DNA from: B1Sed10-231 sp046483385
GTDB lineage: Bacteria > Planctomycetota > Brocadiia > SM23-32
DNA length: 31,136 bases
Reading direction: 5' to 3'
Assembly: GCA_046483385.1 (NCBI GenBank)
Contig: JAWODG010000088.1
Coordinates: 1 to 31,136, forward strand
The notes beneath the pieces were generated by a model. It searched no databases, was not told the DNA's origin, and saw only the letters and a program-made list of their open reading frames with translations. Position 1 is the stretch's first letter; each line of letters opens with the position of its first letter. The translations under genes and the position numbers were made by a program. Below are positions 14,499 through 22,299 of the stretch, in pieces.

Positions 14499-15866
14499 AT
14501 GGGAACTCCGATGCGCATCATCCTGCGTGAGGACGAGATACCGAAGCAGTGGTACAACATCCAGCCGGACCTGCCGACACCGCTCCAGCCGCCGCTCCAC
14601 CCGGGGACGGGCGAACCAATCGGCCCGGAGGACCTGGCGCCCATCTTCCCGATGAACCTCATCGAGCAGGAGGTCAGCCAGGAACGCTGGATCGACATTC
14701 CGGAGCCGGTGCTGGAGAGGCTGACCCTCTGGCGACCGACCCCCCTGCAGCGCGCGAAGGCGCTGGAGGAAGCTCTCGATACGCCGGCGAAGATCTACTA
14801 CAAGAACGAGGGCGTTTCCCCGCCCGGCAGCCACAAGCCCAACACGGCCGTCGCGCAGGCTTACTACAACAAGGCGTTCGGCATCAAGCGGCTGACCACC
14901 GAGACCGGCGCCGGACAGTGGGGCAGTGCGCTGTCGATGGCCTGCACCCTGTTCGACCTGGAGTGCAAGGTTTACATGGTGCGCATCAGCTTCGACCAGA
15001 AGCCGTTCCGCAAGCTGATGATGCAGGCCTGGGGCGCCGACTGCATTGCCAGCCCGAGCGAAGAGACGGAGATCGGCCGGAAGATACTGGCCGAGAAGCC
15101 CGACACCCCCGGCAGCCTGGGCATCGCAATCAGCGAAGCCATCGAGGACTGCGTCACCTCCGAAGCCACCCGCTACTCCCTCGGCAGCGTGCTGAACCAC
15201 GTGCTGATGCACCAGACCATCATCGGCCTGGAGGCCAAGAAGCAGCTCGAGATGGTCGGCGACTACCCGGACGTCGTCATCGGCTGCGCCGGCGGTGGCA
15301 GCAACTTCGCCGGGCTGTCCTTCCCCTTCGTCTACGACAAGATCAACGGGCGTGAGGTCCAGGTCATCGCCACCGAGCCGACCGCCTGCCCGACGCTGAC
15401 GCGGGGACCGTTCGCCTACGACTTCGGCGACACCGGCAAGACAACGCCGCTGCTGCCCATGTACACGCTCGGGCACGACTTCGTTCCGCCGCCCATCCAC
15501 GCGGGCGGGCTGCGCTACCACGGCATGGCGCCGCTGGTCAGCCAGCTCGTGCGCGACGAGGTGGTCGAGCCGCGGGCCCTGCACCAGAACGATTGCTACG
15601 AGAGCGCGGTGCTGTTCGCGCGGACGGAGGGCTTCATCTGCGCGCCCGAGACGTCGCACGCCATAGCGGCGGCCATCCAGGAGGCCCAAAAGGCCAAAGA
15701 AGAGGGCAAGGAGAAGGTCATCCTGATGAACTGGTCCGGCCACGGACTGATGGACCTGACCGGCTACGAGGCCTACTTCCGGGGCGACCTGGTCGACCTT
15801 GCTCTGCCGGAGGAGGACCTGCAGGCGTCGCTGGCGGGCGTTGAAGACCTGCCGAAGCCGAAGTGA
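14499..15866 (+). CDS. trpB2: Tryptophan synthase beta chain, TrpB2 type
   Basis: 455 residues from ATG 14499 with AAGGGAG upstream. TrpB condenses indole (or serine-derived aminoacrylate intermediates) to tryptophan using PLP. TrpB2 proteins are longer at the N-terminus than the standard TrpB1, and that extension is seen here (LPTPLQPPLHPGTGEPIGPE, then WRPTPLQRAKALEEAL). The PLP lysine is K113 in PPGSHKPNTAVAQAYYN; ETGAGQWGSALS and the phosphate loop GCAGGGSNFAGL are intact, and HAGGLRYHGMAPL is typical of the TrpB2 group. No trpA lies beside it. That is usual for TrpB2, which often works alone as an indole-salvage or serine-deaminating enzyme. A small four-Cys protein follows with GTGA overlap. 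Confidence 0.93.
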   Translation: MGTPMRIILREDEIPKQWYNIQPDLPTPLQPPLHPGTGEPIGPEDLAPIFPMNLIEQEVSQERWIDIPEPVLERLTLWRPTPLQRAKALEEALDTPAKIYYKNEGVSPPGSHKPNTAVAQAYYNKAFGIKRLTTETGAGQWGSALSMACTLFDLECKVYMVRISFDQKPFRKLMMQAWGADCIASPSEETEIGRKILAEKPDTPGSLGIAISEAIEDCVTSEATRYSLGSVLNHVLMHQTIIGLEAKKQLEMVGDYPDVVIGCAGGGSNFAGLSFPFVYDKINGREVQVIATEPTACPTLTRGPFAYDFGDTGKTTPLLPMYTLGHDFVPPPIHAGGLRYHGMAPLVSQLVRDEVVEPRALHQNDCYESAVLFARTEGFICAPETSHAIAAAIQEAQKAKEEGKEKVILMNWSGHGLMDLTGYEAYFRGDLVDLALPEEDLQASLAGVEDLPKPK

Positions 15867-16171
15867 TTCCGGGGCTGGAGGTGTCGAGGTTGCTGGACGA
15901 ACACGATGAGCGGTCCCGGCGCTGTCCGCGCCTGGGCCACGAGGTCAGCTTCCACTACTGCCGCACCCAGGAAGGGGACAGGCTGTGCCCCCGCATCCTG
16001 GACTGCTGGTGGGAGACGTTCGACGTGCGCGCGTTCCTGGAGGAGGAACTCGGCACCGAAGAGGTCCGGCGGCTGGAAGAGCGGGAACGCCCGGACAAGA
16101 GGGTCTCCATCCTGCAGATACTGCAGGAGGCCAAACGGCGCGTCGGCGAATCGAATGCCCGGGAGCAGTAA
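15863..16171 (+). CDS. Small four-cysteine protein coupled to trpB2
   Basis: 102 residues from GTG 15863, which forms GTGA with the trpB2 stop, so translation is coupled. Residues 21-50 hold four cysteines (C21, C33, C42, C48) in the pattern CPRLGHEVSFHYCR then LCPRILDCWW, which looks like a small zinc- or iron-sulfur-binding site. The remainder is charged and helical (EEELGTEEVRRLEERERPDK). I recall similar short CPRLG...YCR...C...DCW proteins in anaerobic bacteria, usually without assigned function, but cannot confirm this here. No signal peptide or membrane helix. Confidence 0.75.
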   Translation: MIPGLEVSRLLDEHDERSRRCPRLGHEVSFHYCRTQEGDRLCPRILDCWWETFDVRAFLEEELGTEEVRRLEERERPDKRVSILQILQEAKRRVGESNAREQ

Positions 16172-16204
16172 GCGCGCTCCGGTCAGCGTGTTCCGGTCTC
16201 TTTG

Positions 16205-16230
16205 CCGCGAAGATCACGAAGGGCACGAAG
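16205..16230 (+). repeat. Degenerate ACACGAAGG-type tandem repeat
   Basis: Three spaced CGAAG units (CCGCGAAGATCACGAAGGGC followed by ACGAAG) with a period of about 9-10 bases. Similar tracts lie in two other intergenic gaps at 21631-21660 and 28781-28812, always outside genes. Confidence 0.5.
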
Positions 16231-16411
16231 AAAAACAGCAGATGGGCGACTCCGACGAGGGCCCCCTGGCCGCCCGCCTTGTGTTCGTGCCATCGTCGAG
16301 CTTCCTGGCGGCTGTTGAGCCCGGTAAAGCCCATGATTTCACTCACCGGGCGGGCGAAGTTTACCCGCCTTGGGCGGGAATCTCGCCGTACAGGTGCGTA
16401 ATGGCCTCCGA

Positions 16412-16452
16412 CACAGTGATTCTGCGTCGGGGCTCCGCCCCTCCTTGGAATG
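16412..16452. repeat. Hairpin-rich intergenic repeat related to the 181-bp element arms
   Basis: The segment begins GATTCTGCGTCGGGG and ends CCTTGGAATGAC, with a central GGGG/CCCC hairpin. Its ends recall the arms of the elements at 18675-18855 and 19358-19539 (AGATTCTTCGG ... CAGAATGAC), so it may be a single-arm relative. Similarity is short and judged by eye. Confidence 0.35.
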
Positions 16453-16532
16453 ACAACGTTTTTGCGGGCTTGCGCACTTCGCCGCACGGTGAACGGCTGA
16501 GCCGCACGCAGCGTGCCCGCGCGTGAAGCGGC

Positions 16533-17516
16533 TCAGTCGGCCACGTCCGGGGCGATGAAGGAAATCATGTAGTCGTAGAGTTCCGGCGTCTTGCCTTCTT
16601 CGGCGATCATCTCCGCGATGCGGTCGGTGCCCATCCGTTCCAGCAGGTTCTGCATGCGGCGGATCATGTTGGTGTTGGCCCGGAATGCCTCCGTGGGGCC
16701 GAAGTGCTTGGCCGTGATGTCGGCGCCGATCCATCCCTCGTAGCCGACCCGCTCCAGCGTGTAGAGCAGCTCCAGCCAGTGCCAGAAGTGGACGCTCCCG
16801 GAGATCATGTCCCAGTCCCCGCCCTCGCCGGTGTTGTCGTTGCTGTGCATGTAGAAGAGGCGGTTCGTCGAGGCCAGCAGGGCGACGGCCTCAGCGGGCG
16901 ACTCCCCGGCGGCGAAGGAGTGCCCCACGTCGAAGTTGGCACCGAGGTTCGGCAGACCCACCTCCGCGCAGACGTGCAGCATCTTGCCCACGTTGTTCAG
17001 CAGCACCTTCGCGTGCGGCTCGTGCGGCTGGAACTCAAGGCAGAAGCGCACGTCCGGGCGGTGCTCCGCCACCGTGCGCACCGTGTCGATGTAGCGCTCC
17101 CACGTGGCGGTGTAGTCGATCTGGAACGGGTAATCGTAGGCGTCTGCCAGCGGACAGGTCGTCACCAGCCCGGCGCCCAGTTCCGCGGCCAGGTCCATGC
17201 CATCGCAGAGGCGGTCGATCGCCTTCTGCCGCGCGCCGTCGTCCGCCGCCGACAGCGCACCGTAACGGAAGTGCTCCGCGTCCTTGGTGCCGACGTTCAC
17301 CGCGGACAGTTCGAAGCCGTACTTCTCCAGCAGTTCCCCGACGAGGTCGACGTCGGCGAAGTCGGCGGGGTACTTCAGTTCCACCCCGTCGAGGCCGTCT
17401 ATCTGGGAGGCCATGTCCAGCCTTACCTCCAGGTCACGGCCGGGCTGGTACTGGGTGAAGCGGTTCTTCTGGGCGCCGAAGAAAGCCAGGTTGGCGCTGA
17501 GTTTCCAGTGGGGCAT
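16533..17516 (-). CDS. Sugar phosphate isomerase/epimerase-like TIM-barrel protein (paralogue 1)
   Basis: 327 residues with GGAGG 7 bases before ATG 17516. The fold is that of xylose-isomerase-like/AP-endonuclease-2 TIM barrels, which isomerise or epimerise sugars with a divalent metal. Visible landmarks are DGVELKYPADF near residue 44, a strand with VRFCLEFQPHEP (metal-binding Glu), LGANFDVGHSF (Asp and His), LFYMHSNDN (His/Asp) and WIGADITAKH (final acidic metal ligand). It is clearly paralogous to the gene 19 bases upstream. The two are probably co-transcribed. The substrate is unknown; xylose-isomerase-like aldoses or inositol-pathway sugars are possible. Confidence 0.88.
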   Translation of the reverse strand: MPHWKLSANLAFFGAQKNRFTQYQPGRDLEVRLDMASQIDGLDGVELKYPADFADVDLVGELLEKYGFELSAVNVGTKDAEHFRYGALSAADDGARQKAIDRLCDGMDLAAELGAGLVTTCPLADAYDYPFQIDYTATWERYIDTVRTVAEHRPDVRFCLEFQPHEPHAKVLLNNVGKMLHVCAEVGLPNLGANFDVGHSFAAGESPAEAVALLASTNRLFYMHSNDNTGEGGDWDMISGSVHFWHWLELLYTLERVGYEGWIGADITAKHFGPTEAFRANTNMIRRMQNLLERMGTDRIAEMIAEEGKTPELYDYMISFIAPDVAD

Positions 17517-17535
17517 CGGGCAGCCTCCAGTGTCT

Positions 17536-18492
17536 TCAGATCAGGGAGTAGAGATAGGGGATCGTGGCGGCGGGGTTGCGGGCGCTCATCAGCTCTTCCA
17601 TTCGGTCGGGGTCGATGCGGTCGAGGATCTCCTCCAGCTTGCGCGTCAGCCCAAGGGCGGCCGAGTAGTTCTCGACGGTGTCGATTTCCTTGGGAAAGAC
17701 GTCGAAGGCGAACCAGTCGTCCTCGTAGCCCAGCTTGCGTAGGGTGTAGAGCAGTTCGACGGACTCCCAGAGGTGGTAGGCGCCGGGCAGCAGGTCCCAG
17801 TCCCACCGGCCGTCGTTGTCGTTCAGGTGCACGTAGAATAGCCGGTCCGCGCGCGCCAGCAGGGCGGCGGACTGTGCCGGTCGCTCGCCGCCGTAGAGGG
17901 CGTGGCCGATGTCCAGCGTCACGCCGAGGTTATGCAGTCCCGTGGTCTGGCAGAAGCTGGCCGTCTCGCCCGCCGTGCCGAAGACGCACCTTGCGCGGGG
18001 GTCGCTGCGCTTGAACTCGATGCAGACCCGCACGTCCGGGTTATGCTCGCAGGCCGCAGCGAATGTCTCCGCCGCGTAGCCGTAGATGCGCGTGTAGTCC
18101 ATCTCGAACGGCGTGTCCGAACCGTCGTTCAGCGGGCAGGTGGTGACGCGGTTGCAACCCAGTTCCGCGGCGTGATCCATGGCGCGGCGGAGGTCGTCGG
18201 CCACCTCCTGTCTCTCGTTGGCATCCTCGGAAGTGAAAGAGCCGCGCAGCCAGCGGCCGGTGCGGCGAGAGCGGAAGTTGACCGCGGAGACGCCGAGTTC
18301 GTGCTTCTCCAGCAGGCCGTGAAGGGCGTCGGGATGCTCGAAGTCCGCCGGATAGCACAGCTCCACCCCGTCGCACCCCTCGATGCGGCAGGCCATGGTC
18401 AGCTTCTCAGCCAAAGGCCGGTCCTGCTGGTAAACCATGTAGCGGTTCTTGACCGCGCCCAGGAATCCTGTGATCACCGAAAGCCTGTTCAT
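17536..18492 (-). CDS. Sugar phosphate isomerase/epimerase-like TIM-barrel protein (paralogue 2)
   Basis: 318 residues. ATG 18492 is chosen because AAGGAGA lies about 9 bases upstream; the open frame extends 39 codons further with no family similarity. It shares with paralogue 1 the start pattern F-GA-KNR, DGVELCYPADF, VRVCIEFKRSDPRA, LGVTLDIGHALYGG, LFYVHLNDNDGRWDW and the final FAFDVFPKE strand, so all metal-binding positions are kept. The tandem arrangement suggests successive steps on one sugar or subunits with different substrate range. A promoter-like sequence lies about 73 bases upstream. Confidence 0.88.
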   Translation of the reverse strand: MNRLSVITGFLGAVKNRYMVYQQDRPLAEKLTMACRIEGCDGVELCYPADFEHPDALHGLLEKHELGVSAVNFRSRRTGRWLRGSFTSEDANERQEVADDLRRAMDHAAELGCNRVTTCPLNDGSDTPFEMDYTRIYGYAAETFAAACEHNPDVRVCIEFKRSDPRARCVFGTAGETASFCQTTGLHNLGVTLDIGHALYGGERPAQSAALLARADRLFYVHLNDNDGRWDWDLLPGAYHLWESVELLYTLRKLGYEDDWFAFDVFPKEIDTVENYSAALGLTRKLEEILDRIDPDRMEELMSARNPAATIPYLYSLI

Positions 18493-18564
18493 CGCGTTCG
18501 GTCTCCTTGCTGAGCTGCCTCTGGTCGGTGCCGCCACTGGTGGGCCGCGCCCGTTCGCCCCTGC

Positions 18565-18593
18565 ATTGTCAATCCATTCCAGGGCGCCGTCAA
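18565..18593 (-). promoter_or_regulatory. Candidate promoter for the isomerase pair
   Basis: On the minus strand TTGACG (18593-18588), 17 bases, then GACAAT (18570-18565), about 73 bases before ATG 18492. The -35 is good (5/6) and the -10 weak (4/6). The rest of the gap 18493-18970 is non-coding and mostly occupied by an inverted-repeat element. Confidence 0.4.
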
Positions 18594-18674
18594 CCGGGCC
18601 GGAGCCCAAAGGAAGTGGGAGCTTGCCCGCCGGGGGCGGGATGTACGCCCTTGTGGGATCGGCACGAGGGACAT

Positions 18675-18855
18675 GGAGATCCTTCGGCGCCCTGGTCGAA
18701 GGCGCCTCAGGATGACAGTGGCTCGATATCCAGCGGCAGCCGAGCGAAGTCCCGCAACCCGAGGTGAGGCCTGCCTCGTCCTTCCGTCAATGGCCGGGCT
18801 GGCCCCCAAACCGGTCATTCTGAGGCCGCTCTTACCAGGCGGCCGAAGAATCTCT
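18675..18855. repeat. 181-bp inverted-repeat element, copy 1
   Basis: A 42-base left arm (18675-18716, starting GGAGATCCTTCGG and ending CTCAGGATGAC) faces a 42-base right arm (18814-18855, starting GTCATTCTGAGG and ending CGAAGAATCTCT). The arms are imperfect inverted repeats, about three quarters identical by hand alignment. The 97-base centre has no coding frame of note. A second copy of nearly the same length lies at 19358-19539 on the other side of the GIY-YIG gene. Confidence 0.7.
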
Positions 18856-18970
18856 ACGTCAGGTACCGAGAGCCCGTTCAGGCGGCACCAAGCGCTTTGG
18901 AGCACCAGGCGCACGCCCCCCAGACTTCCGGGATTTTCCCGGTCGGGCTGCGCGCACCGGTTGCACTGTC

Positions 18971-19258
18971 TCACCCAAACCACCCCGCACTCAGGTCCTC
19001 CCAGTCCGGATTCCGAATCTCGATCAGGGCGATCTTCTTCTCGCGCAGCCAGCCCTTGATTTGCTTCTCTCGTGCGAGCGCAGCATCCGCGTCGTTCGTG
19101 CTCTCGAAGTAAACCAGCCGGTCGATGTTGTACTTGCGGGTGAACCCCGGATGCACCTTCGCTTTGTGTTCGTGAACCCGCCGGCGGAGGTCACCCGTGA
19201 CGCCGGTGTAAAGGGTGCCCGACCTGTTGGTCATTATGTAGACGTAGTACTTTCGCAT
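18971..19258 (-). CDS. GIY-YIG domain protein (UPF0213-like)
   Basis: 95 residues. GIY-YIG domains are small nuclease folds. Here the two defining strands read YYVYIMTNRS and TLYTGVTGDL, followed by the helix RRRVHEHKAK with the conserved Arg, and the Glu-bearing segment ALAREKQIKGW. The protein consists of this one domain, as in the UPF0213 group found in many bacteria; its cellular role is not established. CAGGAG stands close before ATG 19258. It sits alone between two copies of a 181-bp inverted-repeat element, which is suggestive but no proof of a link. Confidence 0.92.
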   Translation of the reverse strand: MRKYYVYIMTNRSGTLYTGVTGDLRRRVHEHKAKVHPGFTRKYNIDRLVYFESTNDADAALAREKQIKGWLREKKIALIEIRNPDWEDLSAGWFG

Positions 19259-19357
19259 TGCTCCTGTGCTTTCGGTTCACAATTCGCTGGTCTCGCATCT
19301 GGAGGCTGTCCGCCTCGCGCGGGAAGTCCGTCCCTGCGACTCCTGTGCGCTGGACAA

Positions 19358-19539
19358 AGAGGTCCTTCACCGCCCTGTTCGAAGGCGCCTCAGGATGACG
19401 CGTTTCGGACTCCCTGCGGTATCAGGACGAACCTTCCTGTCGCGGGCGCCCCAACCGGCGCCACGTTTGCCGAGGGACGGTGGTCAGTGGCAAACCGGTC
19501 ATTCTGAGGCCGCTCTTACGGGGCGGCCGAACAATCTGG
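19358..19539. repeat. 182-bp inverted-repeat element, copy 2
   Basis: The left arm (19358-19399, starting AGAGGTCCTTCACC and ending CTCAGGATGAC) and right arm (19498-19539, starting GTCATTCTGAGG) match the arms of copy 1. The right arms share AACCGGTCATTCTGAGGCCG and beyond. The centres (98 against 97 bases) still show patches of similarity, such as GCGG and CGAA at the same offsets. The remainder of the gap 19259-19607 has no gene. Confidence 0.7.
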
Positions 19540-19607
19540 CCATTACGTGCTTCAGACAAGCCGGCGCGCAGATTCACGTGCCGGGCGCTTGAGTTTCACG
19601 GCAACGC

Positions 19608-21503
19608 TCAGTAAGCGATCTCGACGGTGCTGCACAGGGGGCCGTCGAGCGTGAAGTCGGCGTAGGAGCTTCCCTCGACCGATGAGTTGGCGAAGTCAAC
19701 GTCCTCGCCGTCCCTTTTGACCGACCTTGCCTTCGCGCCGTGCGGCAGCAGCACGTGGAAGTCGAACCGCCGTCCCCCTCCGGTGGCCTCCAGCGTTATC
19801 CTGCGGGCGACCTCGTCGTGCTCGAACTCGTAGGCCACGTATCCGTCGGAGGCGCCGTAGCGGGCGGTGACGGCGGCCTCGGTCGTTTCGGCCGCCACCC
19901 ACCGGGGCTCCACGAGAGCGTGGCGGAAGCGGGTCGAATCGTCGCGCAGCCCGCACAGCCCCTCCATCATGGCGGACATGACGGCGGCCTGCGCCCAGTT
20001 GTCCGGGATGCCGCTGGAGGGCGTGCCGTCCGGCTTGTAGGTGCAGTGGAAGCGGAAACGGCGTCCCCGGTCCGAGCCGCCCTTCTGGGATTCGAGCTGT
20101 TCGTACATCAGGTCACGCACGCGAGCAAGGATGTCGGCGCCGTATTCCTCGAAGCCGTGGTGGAAGGCGGCCTTGGCCAGCTCCCCGGCCACGATGATGA
20201 TGATTCCCCCGTTGACGTAGGTGCCCGCCTCGTGCCCGTCGAAGCCCTTCGGCCAGCAGGGGTGGACCGACAGCCACTCGGCGAAGTGCGTGTCCTTCAG
20301 CTCCTCGCGCAGACGCATGTACTCTTCGATGATGCTGACGGCCTTCTCGTGCTCGGGCAGGCCGCGGTTGACGTCGTAGGGGTTGGACAGGCTGAGCACT
20401 TTGCATCCGTCCACGCCGCCCTGGTCCAGCTCAAGCGGGGTGACCGGGACCCAGTGGTCGTAGTAGCGGCCGTTCCAGCAGTGCTCGTTGGTGTTCTCGC
20501 GGAACTGCTCGGCCTTCCGGTCGTACTCGGCCGCCTTCTCCTCGTTGCCCAGCGCCTCGTGCATCCTCGCCACCTGCCGGCAGGCCTGGTACATACCGGA
20601 GTTGTCCCCGTGCATGATGCACATGGGCGTGTTCTCGTGGACGTTGAAGACGGCGTCCTGCACCTCGGCGGCGGTCTTGAGGTGCTCCCGGTCGAAGCCG
20701 AAGAACTTGAAGTCCCACGTGTCGATGGTGTAGCCGCGCTTGACCAGCCCGTGCTCCTCGCTCCAGCGCATCGGGTCGTTGATGATGTAGTCGATGGCCG
20801 TCTCGCAGCCGGGAAGCTGGCGCGCCATCCACGCGTCGTCACCGCTCGCTTGCCACGCGGTGTAGATGCCCTCGATGAGGAGGTACTCCACGTCCGCCTC
20901 GACCGGCAGGCGGTCGTAGCGGAAGTCCTCCTCCTCGTCCACCTCGTAGAAGCGCTCGCCGAAGACGTCCATCCGCTCCGTGGCGAAGCCGGCCGGGCGG
21001 ATGTAGTCGAATATCATCCCGTCGGGCCGCTGCAGCTTCAGAAAGTGCTCCGGCAGGGAACCCGCCTCCGGCTCCCAGTACTTGAAGGCCTTCATCACGT
21101 GAACGTCGTCCCTGACCCACGGGACGTAGAAAGTCATCGGCTCCCCGTGCAGCACGTACATGGTGCGCGTGCGACGAATCATCGACTCCAGCCGCAGCCA
21201 CATGTCCCCGAACCGGCCAGTGTTGCACTCGATGCCGGTCCTGGCGTCGACCCGGAAGGTGGTATCCGCCAGCAGGCCCTCCTCGTCATTGACCAGGGTG
21301 GCCCGGTGGTTGCCCAGCGCGCCGCCGACGGTCATCTCCACGGCGTAGTTACCTGTGACGTCGGCCGAGGCGTAGTGCCGTCCCGTGCCGTCGCGCAGTT
21401 CGACCTTGGCCTCCTCCGGCGCCTTGCCCGTGAAACTGATCGTCTCAAGCGGCTCGAAAACGGACCTGTCCCGTCCCGTCAGATCGACCGATATCCTGTA
21501 CAT
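19608..21503 (-). CDS. Six-hairpin glycosidase-like protein
   Basis: 631 residues from ATG 21503 (GGAGGAG about 10 bases and AAGGAG directly upstream). An N-terminal beta domain (about 1-95, RISVDLTGRDRSVFEPLETI) precedes an (alpha/alpha)6-barrel typical of six-hairpin glycosidases: VPWVRDDVHVMKAFKYW, EADVEYLLIEGIYTAWQASG, GYTIDTWDFKFFGFDRE, NTNEHCWNGRYYDHWVP, GFDGHEAGTYVNGGI and PSSGIPDNWAQAAVMSAMME. A C-terminal beta-sandwich (GRRFDFHVLLPHGAKARSV) closes the protein, as in GH78-type enzymes. No signal peptide, so it acts in the cytoplasm on imported oligosaccharides. I cannot place it in a numbered family. It and the downstream isomerases plausibly form a sugar-degradation locus. Confidence 0.8.
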   Translation of the reverse strand: MYRISVDLTGRDRSVFEPLETISFTGKAPEEAKVELRDGTGRHYASADVTGNYAVEMTVGGALGNHRATLVNDEEGLLADTTFRVDARTGIECNTGRFGDMWLRLESMIRRTRTMYVLHGEPMTFYVPWVRDDVHVMKAFKYWEPEAGSLPEHFLKLQRPDGMIFDYIRPAGFATERMDVFGERFYEVDEEEDFRYDRLPVEADVEYLLIEGIYTAWQASGDDAWMARQLPGCETAIDYIINDPMRWSEEHGLVKRGYTIDTWDFKFFGFDREHLKTAAEVQDAVFNVHENTPMCIMHGDNSGMYQACRQVARMHEALGNEEKAAEYDRKAEQFRENTNEHCWNGRYYDHWVPVTPLELDQGGVDGCKVLSLSNPYDVNRGLPEHEKAVSIIEEYMRLREELKDTHFAEWLSVHPCWPKGFDGHEAGTYVNGGIIIIVAGELAKAAFHHGFEEYGADILARVRDLMYEQLESQKGGSDRGRRFRFHCTYKPDGTPSSGIPDNWAQAAVMSAMMEGLCGLRDDSTRFRHALVEPRWVAAETTEAAVTARYGASDGYVAYEFEHDEVARRITLEATGGGRRFDFHVLLPHGAKARSVKRDGEDVDFANSSVEGSSYADFTLDGPLCSTVEIAY

Positions 21504-21555
21504 GCTCCTTCGCCTCCTCCCACACGCGCTACGCGGTGCCCGCTCTACGGATTCA

Positions 21556-21584
21556 ACTTTACAAGTCAGGCGGGGACATGACAA
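21556..21584 (-). promoter_or_regulatory. Candidate promoter for the six-hairpin glycosidase gene
   Basis: On the minus strand TTGTCA (21584-21579), 17 bases, TAAAGT (21561-21556), about 52 bases before ATG 21503. Box matches are 5/6 and 4/6 with ideal spacing. Confidence 0.45.
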
Positions 21585-21630
21585 ATGGCGACCGCAGAAG
21601 CAAACCACGACGACCACCACGGAACGGCCT

Positions 21631-21660
21631 TAACCACGGAGCACACGAAGGACACGAAGG
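21631..21660 (+). repeat. ACACGAAGG tandem repeat
   Basis: TAACCACGGAGCACACGAAG continues as GACACGAAGG: units of about 9-10 bases with CACGRAG cores. It is the clearest of three such tracts in the window (others at 16205-16230 and 28781-28812). The gap 21504-21925 otherwise has no convincing gene. Confidence 0.6.
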
Positions 21661-21859
21661 ACTGCAAAGAAGCAAAAGGGAAGACACAACCAGAAGAGAC
21701 GCCCGAGAGGGAAGTGCCCAGGTCGCCGCTGTCGCAGAAGTCTGCGGCCGGCGGCCAGGGAATGAGGAATACCGGAGTTGAGCAAGGTGTTCTCAGTTCC
21801 CCAGCCTACAGTCATGGTTCCTGAATCCCCATTCGCCACGCACCGCCCATCCCGGCCGG

Positions 21860-21888
21860 TTGCGGATGGGCGCCCGTGGCACTATATT
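21860..21888 (+). promoter_or_regulatory. Candidate promoter for the small membrane protein and PLP enzyme
   Basis: TTGCGG (21860-21865), 17 bases, TATATT (21883-21888). It lies 37 bases before the chosen GTG start, so the start point would be close to 21895. Confidence 0.5.
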
Positions 21889-21925
21889 GGTCACCCTCTT
21901 GATGCCCAAGACGGAGGCCCCGGTT

Positions 21926-22246
21926 GTGAGGTATGTAGTGGTCGTCGCCGTTCTCGCCGCGGTGCTGCTCGGAGCATTACTGTTCCTCCGCGCTGGCCCC
22001 GAACCGGCGGTCGATGCCGATCCCGCGCCTTTCAGGGAGGCCGTCGGGAAGTATCTGGCGGACAAGAACATGGACATGAAGGTCACGGAGTTCGAGTCCC
22101 TCGACGTTCAGGACGACACGGCGACGGCCGTCTGCCGCATGCAGCAGGCCGGTGACCTTTACACCGGCCTGGCCGTGCGCTGGCGATTCACCTTCGAACG
22201 CACCGGCGACGGGCCATGGCGCGCCGTCGAGCACGAGCCTCTGTAG
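21926..22246 (+). CDS. Small membrane-anchored protein of unknown function
   Basis: 106 residues. I choose GTG 21926 because GGAGG (21913-21917) lies 8 bases upstream and the product then begins with a clean membrane anchor (VRYVVVVAVLAAVLLGALLF). The frame is open to ATG 21860 and ATG 21902, but those add residues with no ribosome site. The soluble part (about 25-106) has helix PFREAVGKYLADKN followed by strands (VTEFESLDVQDDTATAVC, LAVRWRFTFERTGDGPWRAV). That order resembles small NTF2/cystatin-like or DUF4878-type lipoprotein-like domains, but I do not recognise the family. The PLP enzyme follows after 53 bases. Confidence 0.7.
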   Translation: MRYVVVVAVLAAVLLGALLFLRAGPEPAVDADPAPFREAVGKYLADKNMDMKVTEFESLDVQDDTATAVCRMQQAGDLYTGLAVRWRFTFERTGDGPWRAVEHEPL

Positions 22247-22299
22247 CGCTCGGCGCGGAGTCGGCCGCTCCCCCCATTTCAATGCAAGGAAAGTAGAAG

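Larger units (their letters stand above)
16172..16532. other. Non-coding gap with degenerate repeats
   Basis: 361 bases between convergent genes without a credible coding frame. It holds a degenerate ACGAAG repeat (16205-16230), short inverted stretches such as CCCGCC near 16365-16372, and a hairpin-rich repeat at 16412-16452. No terminator with a clear T-run is seen. Confidence 0.6.

Noticed and set aside
18675..19539. CRISPR array or integron attC sites
   Set aside because: There are only two spaced copies of a long element with inverted arms, no regularly spaced short repeats, and no cas or integrase gene.
19740..21581. 613-codon plus-strand frame
   Set aside because: It is antisense to the six-hairpin glycosidase, which has coherent motifs; the plus frame does not.
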